A stretch of 9,174 bases of DNA from an uncultured Corynebacterium sp. Its GTDB lineage: Bacteria > Actinomycetota > Actinomycetes > Mycobacteriales > Mycobacteriaceae. Each line of letters starts with the position of its first letter. The stretch's first letter is position 1. Position numbers and translations under genes: made by a program. Positions 6,816 through 9,174 of the stretch are shown here, piece by piece. The notes beneath the pieces were generated by a model, which was not told where the DNA came from, made no database searches, and saw nothing but the letters and a program-made list of their open reading frames with translations. Where the stretch lies: NCBI RefSeq assembly GCF_937999985.1, contig NZ_CALLDG010000069.1, positions 1-9,174 of the forward strand, given 5' to 3'.

Positions 6816-7199
6816 CTAACCCCCAGCAGACTCGCCGGCGTTGTACTCCTCAACCAGAGCATCCAGATCATCGAGCGACTCCTCCACCACAAGCGGGGTC
6901 TCGCCCACAAAATCACCCGAAGCGCGGGACACCTTAGCCATCTGCGACTTCGACCAACCGTTCGGCGTAAACTTCACGCCAACCACGGTCGCCAGGAAAC
7001 CAACCAGAACAACAACAGCGTTACCCCAACCGTTATCCAGGATCGGGGTAGAAGCAAGATAGCCAACCACGGTCGCCAGGAAACCGACAACCGCAGTCAC
7101 CGTGTTAGAATTACGCTTGAACCACGACTGCTCACGAAACTTCTGGTTCAGGTAAGTACCAGTCAAATCCAACGCAGCGTTAGAACCATCCAAAGCCAA
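6816..7199 (-). CDS. Holin candidate, two membrane helices
   Basis: This 127-residue protein has two hydrophobic helices (about 33-50 and 60-78) separated by a short loop with a Gly-Trp-Gly turn, followed by a polar tail ending in an acidic stretch (VVEESLDDLDALVEEYNAGE). Small size, a two-helix hairpin and position right after the amidase fit a holin, which opens the cytoplasmic membrane and times lysis. Both helices contain the same eight residues, GFLATVVG (39-46 and 67-74), encoded by identical 24-base stretches. The start is TTG at 7199, 6 bases after GGTGGG and two bases after the amidase stop; no ATG or GTG start precedes the first helix in frame. The sequence family is not identified with certainty. 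Confidence 0.72.
   Translation of the reverse strand: MALDGSNAALDLTGTYLNQKFREQSWFKRNSNTVTAVVGFLATVVGYLASTPILDNGWGNAVVVLVGFLATVVGVKFTPNGWSKSQMAKVSRASGDFVGETPLVVEESLDDLDALVEEYNAGESAGG
6978..7001 (-). repeat. 24-base direct repeat, copy in second holin helix
   Basis: This stretch is identical over 24 bases to 7062-7085, starting gccaaccacggtc on the plus strand. It encodes GFLATVVG in the second membrane helix of the holin candidate. The flanking bases differ on both sides. Confidence 0.95.
7062..7085 (-). repeat. 24-base direct repeat, copy in first holin helix
   Basis: This is the partner of the 6978-7001 copy, 84 bases (28 codons) away and in the same reading frame. It encodes GFLATVVG in the first membrane helix. 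The identity extends through third codon positions. Confidence 0.95.
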
Positions 7200-7201
7200 A
7201 A

Positions 7202-8011
7202 CTAACCCACCTTCTTCTCAAGCGAATCCAGGCGACGGCTAAGCGCCTCCAGCTGCTTCACAATCTTCTCCGTATTAGCGCGAGCAACAAACGAATGCGC
7301 ATCCGCGTTAAACAAAGCATCCCTCGGAGTCATAGTCACCTTCGACCCCGCAACGCGCGAACGGTACTTGCGCTTAATCTGATCAAACGCCACGTCATCC
7401 TCCTTCACCGCCGCCTTAACAGCAAAAGGCGGATTATTGATATACCTATTAACCCGAGCGCGGAACACGTTCATGTCCATCACAGCGCCCGACTTACAGT
7501 TACCCGCACCAGGGTCCCACTTGCCCTGGACATGGCGCGAGTACTCCCAGTGCGACAGCAACGTCTGAGTAGTCGCCTGCTTACCCAGGAACCACAGGAT
7601 CGCAGCGCACACCCTGTAGTACGCATCCAACTCCTTGGCCGGCCACGGCGACACACCGTCAGACTCAGCCTCGATGCCGATGCTCTCCCAGTTCGCGTTG
7701 TTCGTCTGCCAACCAGGGTAAGAACCCCGGCCAGCGTGCCACGCGATACCAACACCGCACACCGTCGCAACACCATCGCGCGACAAGTGAATCTGGGAAC
7801 ACAAACCCAGCGAAGGATGCCGAGCAATGTTCCACGGGCTATACTTGTTCGAACCGATGTGGTGAACAATAATGCCCTTGATCTTCCCGAAATCACCGTG
7901 GCCACGGTTGAACGCGCCGTCCAACACCCTCGTCTCAACCCCGAAAGCCCTCAGGACCTCCGGGAGAAACGTAGGGTCGCCACGCCAGCCCGGGTTCGGC
8001 TTAACCGCCAA
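7202..8011 (-). CDS. Endolysin, N-acetylmuramoyl-L-alanine amidase (Amidase_2)
   Basis: This 269-residue enzyme cuts the bond between N-acetylmuramic acid and L-alanine in peptidoglycan at the end of infection. The amidase domain spans about residues 10-195. Likely zinc ligands, by analogy with T7 lysozyme, are H50 in GIIVHHIGSN, H154 in LLSHWEYS and D166 in GKWDPG, with K164 nearby. E114 in IGIEAES is the likely catalytic glutamate and IAWHAG (89-94) is the usual substrate-side loop. The N-terminal GDPTFLPEVLRAFGV is typical of actinophage LysA amidases. No known cell-wall-binding domain is seen. The last 70 residues hold a basic linker and a short coiled coil (about 245-267). There is no signal peptide, so release depends on a holin. 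The start is TTG, 8 bases after AGGAGG. Confidence 0.92.
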   Translation of the reverse strand: MAVKPNPGWRGDPTFLPEVLRAFGVETRVLDGAFNRGHGDFGKIKGIIVHHIGSNKYSPWNIARHPSLGLCSQIHLSRDGVATVCGVGIAWHAGRGSYPGWQTNNANWESIGIEAESDGVSPWPAKELDAYYRVCAAILWFLGKQATTQTLLSHWEYSRHVQGKWDPGAGNCKSGAVMDMNVFRARVNRYINNPPFAVKAAVKEDDVAFDQIKRKYRSRVAGSKVTMTPRDALFNADAHSFVARANTEKIVKQLEALSRRLDSLEKKVG

Positions 8012-8084
8012 AACAACCCCCTCCTATAAGGCAACCCGCCGCAGCGGGGCTTACCTGCCTACGCAAGCATCCCTTAATCGCCTG
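8012..8084 (-). promoter_or_regulatory. Intergenic gap with hairpin before endolysin ribosome site
   Basis: This 73-base gap is the longest non-coding stretch in the window. In the transcript a stem of CCCGC (8048-8044) and GCGGG (8039-8035) closes a TGCG loop, and UAAG and CUUA can pair further out across a small internal loop. The AGGAGG of the endolysin follows at 8025-8020. There is no T-run after the stem, so it does not look like an intrinsic terminator, and I see no convincing -35/-10 pair. It may affect processing, stability or translation of the lysis message; this is inference. Confidence 0.4.
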
Positions 8085-9174
8085 TTACGTGAAAACAATG
8101 TTTGCAGCGCCCATCGGAGGCGTAAAGCCCTCAGGTATCTCGAACCTGAGGTCTCCATCCACAAACTCACCGTGAAAAACCTTAAACTTCGGAGAAGCCA
8201 CCCTTTCAAGGAGAGCGCGTTGCTCCTCCTCCGAGGTAGGCTCTTCCGCCTCGGTCATGGCCGCGAGGATACTTTTACCGTCGAACGACCAGCCGCACAT
8301 TGAGGCTCCGGCGATCGCCCTATCTTTGAGCTCCTGCTCAAGCTTCGACCCCTTAACGCGCACTGTGACCGTAGTAGTGTCCTCATTTCCCCACATTGCG
8401 AGGAAGGGGTCCGCCGTGGGAAAGCTCAGCACAACATTGATGCCCTGAGAAAGGGCCGACAGTTTTTCTTTGTAATTCCCGGACACGAGGTCTACATCGA
8501 TCTCCTCAAAGGAAGGGAGATTCCCGCCTCCTCCACCAGACTCTAAGGTCTCAAGCTTCTCATCCACATAACCCCTGCTCACCAGGTGCTCAGGAGCGGA
8601 TGCGGGCTCCGTAGCCTCCACCGTGCCGTGCAGCACCACCCGCGACGACACCCCCAGCGGTTTCAGAAAGAACTTGGGCACCCCGATGTGGGTTTCACCG
8701 GGTGCGGTAACCCGGTGGCCGGGACCAATTGCGGTAGCGCAGTCAGCGTTAGCCTGCGAGGACGTACCGATAGCGGTAGCGCCCTCGGCGCTGGCCTTTG
8801 AGTAGCTGCCGATAGCGGTGGAGCTGTCACCCTCCGCGTCCGCGGCGTATCCGATAGCGACGGAGGAGGTGCCTTTGCCATAGGTCTCCCAACCAACGGC
8901 CAGAGACTTTGCCCCCTCGGCCAGGGGATCTGCACCACTACCCTGCACAGCAACGCCACGCGCACCGCCAGCCCCGGGCTCACCAGGAGGACCCTGAGGG
9001 CCAGGATCGCCCTTAGGGCCTTCAGGTCCCTGCGGCCCCGGCTCTCCCTTGAGAGATAGCTTCTCAGCCTCGGACAGCGCAGCGAACGTGACCTCGCCAT
9101 CCTTACCAGCAGGACCCTCATCACCCTTAGGGCCCGGAATACCCTGAATGCCTTGGGGACCGCGAGCACCGCGA
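8085..9174 (-). CDS. Collagen-like / YadA-repeat tail fibre protein (5' end missing)
   Basis: The frame is open to the right edge, so 362 C-terminal residues of a longer protein are visible; a GTG at 8948 lies mid-frame and is not the start. In order (fragment numbering): nine Gly-X-Y triplets (2-28), a helical spacer EVTFAALSEAEKLSLK (27-42), eleven more triplets (43-75), five 14-residue repeats with Ala-Val/Ile-Gly cores (Gly at 94, 108, 122, 136, 150), a beta-rich part, a HLVSRGYVDEKLETLE segment (about 196-212), five glycines, and a C-terminal domain (218-362) I do not recognise. Collagen-like and YadA-head repeats both trimerise, so a trimeric fibre or tail-tip protein touching the host is likely. 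Base composition of the distal part differs from the other genes. Role is inferred from architecture. Confidence 0.85.
   Translation of the reverse strand, partial: RGARGPQGIQGIPGPKGDEGPAGKDGEVTFAALSEAEKLSLKGEPGPQGPEGPKGDPGPQGPPGEPGAGGARGVAVQGSGADPLAEGAKSLAVGWETYGKGTSSVAIGYAADAEGDSSTAIGSYSKASAEGATAIGTSSQANADCATAIGPGHRVTAPGETHIGVPKFFLKPLGVSSRVVLHGTVEATEPASAPEHLVSRGYVDEKLETLESGGGGGNLPSFEEIDVDLVSGNYKEKLSALSQGINVVLSFPTADPFLAMWGNEDTTTVTVRVKGSKLEQELKDRAIAGASMCGWSFDGKSILAAMTEAEEPTSEEEQRALLERVASPKFKVFHGEFVDGDLRFEIPEGFTPPMGAANIVFT
8715..8906 (-). repeat. Five 14-residue YadA-head-type repeats
   Basis: Five repeats with exact 14-residue spacing carry the cores SLAVG, SVAIG, STAIG, ATAIG and ATAIG. This is the pattern of the YadA head / haemagglutinin repeat, which folds as a left-handed beta-roll in trimeric adhesins. 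The DNA shows matching near-repeats of a ccgatagcggt-type sequence on the plus strand. One repeat unit contains a cysteine just before its core. Confidence 0.85.
8949..9173 (-). repeat. Collagen-like Gly-X-Y coding blocks
   Basis: Two blocks of Gly-X-Y triplets, nine and eleven long, are separated by a 16-residue spacer containing a FAALSEAEKLSLK segment. Such blocks form collagen-type triple helices in phage fibres, and a spacer of this kind (Phe, Leu-Ser/Thr, Glu, Lys, Ser-Leu-Lys-Gly) is frequent between them. The first block continues beyond the window edge. The periodic glycines are read directly from the translation. Confidence 0.9.

Noticed and set aside
7295..8029. Plus-strand open frame of about 244 codons opposite the endolysin
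   Set aside because: The minus strand carries intact amidase catalytic motifs; the plus-strand product resembles nothing known to me.
8035..8048. Hairpin in the gap as a rho-independent terminator
   Set aside because: The stem is only 5 bp at its core and is followed by TTGCC rather than a T-run.
8012..8084. Promoter in the gap, with TTGCGT and TTATAG as possible boxes
   Set aside because: The boxes are about 31 bases apart, far from the usual 16-18.
8085..8948. GTG at 8948 as the start of the fibre gene
   Set aside because: The frame stays open upstream through Gly-X-Y repeats to the window edge, so the gene is cut by the edge.
8663..9169. Minus-strand frame of 168 codons overlapping the fibre
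   Set aside because: It is a shifted reading of the collagen and YadA repeats; the fibre frame has the periodic glycines and remains open.
1..9174. tRNA genes, CRISPR arrays, insertion sequences or defence genes
   Set aside because: No such structure was found. The window is filled by late phage genes.

Overview
The window is a packed block of late genes from a tailed (siphovirus-type) double-stranded DNA phage or prophage, all read on the minus strand. The host is most likely an actinobacterium, plausibly Corynebacterium or a relative. Reasons: GC content in the mid-50s to 60% by eye, many GTG and TTG starts, strong AGGAGG ribosome sites, an amidase endolysin of the actinophage LysA type, and the head-gene set typical of actinophages. 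The species is not determined, and the sequence does not show whether the phage is free or integrated.

In transcription order (right to left) there are four parts. (1) A tail-fibre protein, cut by the right edge, with collagen-like Gly-X-Y blocks, five 14-residue YadA-head-type repeats and an unrecognised C-terminal domain (9174-8085). (2) A 73-base gap with a small hairpin, then a lysis group: N-acetylmuramoyl-L-alanine amidase (8011-7202), a two-helix holin candidate (7199-6816), a multi-helix membrane protein (6810-6388) and a membrane-anchored coiled-coil protein (6410-5946). (3) Packaging and head genes: terminase large subunit (5959-4298), portal (4294-2876), MuF/VG15-like minor head protein (about 2907-2023), scaffold (1978-1481) and HK97-fold major capsid protein (1469-564). 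(4) Head completion: a 53-residue protein (564-403), a Gp15/Gp19-type head-tail adaptor (403-5) and the first nine codons of the next gene, probably a head-tail stopper (27-1).

Most neighbouring genes overlap or lie within about 12 bases of each other, so translation is probably coupled across one long polycistronic message. The products form a pathway. The terminase loads DNA through the portal into a shell of capsid protein built on the scaffold. The adaptor and next gene close the head, the fibre belongs to the tail tip, and the amidase with its membrane partners opens the cell.

No wholly new system is evident. The parts most worth a second look are the chimeric fibre with its different base composition, the lysis-side membrane proteins (three TTG-started lysis genes in a row, a 24-base in-frame repeat in the holin, a coiled-coil membrane protein where a small terminase often lies), and the Cys/His cluster of the minor head protein. 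The plus strand holds no gene I would support.
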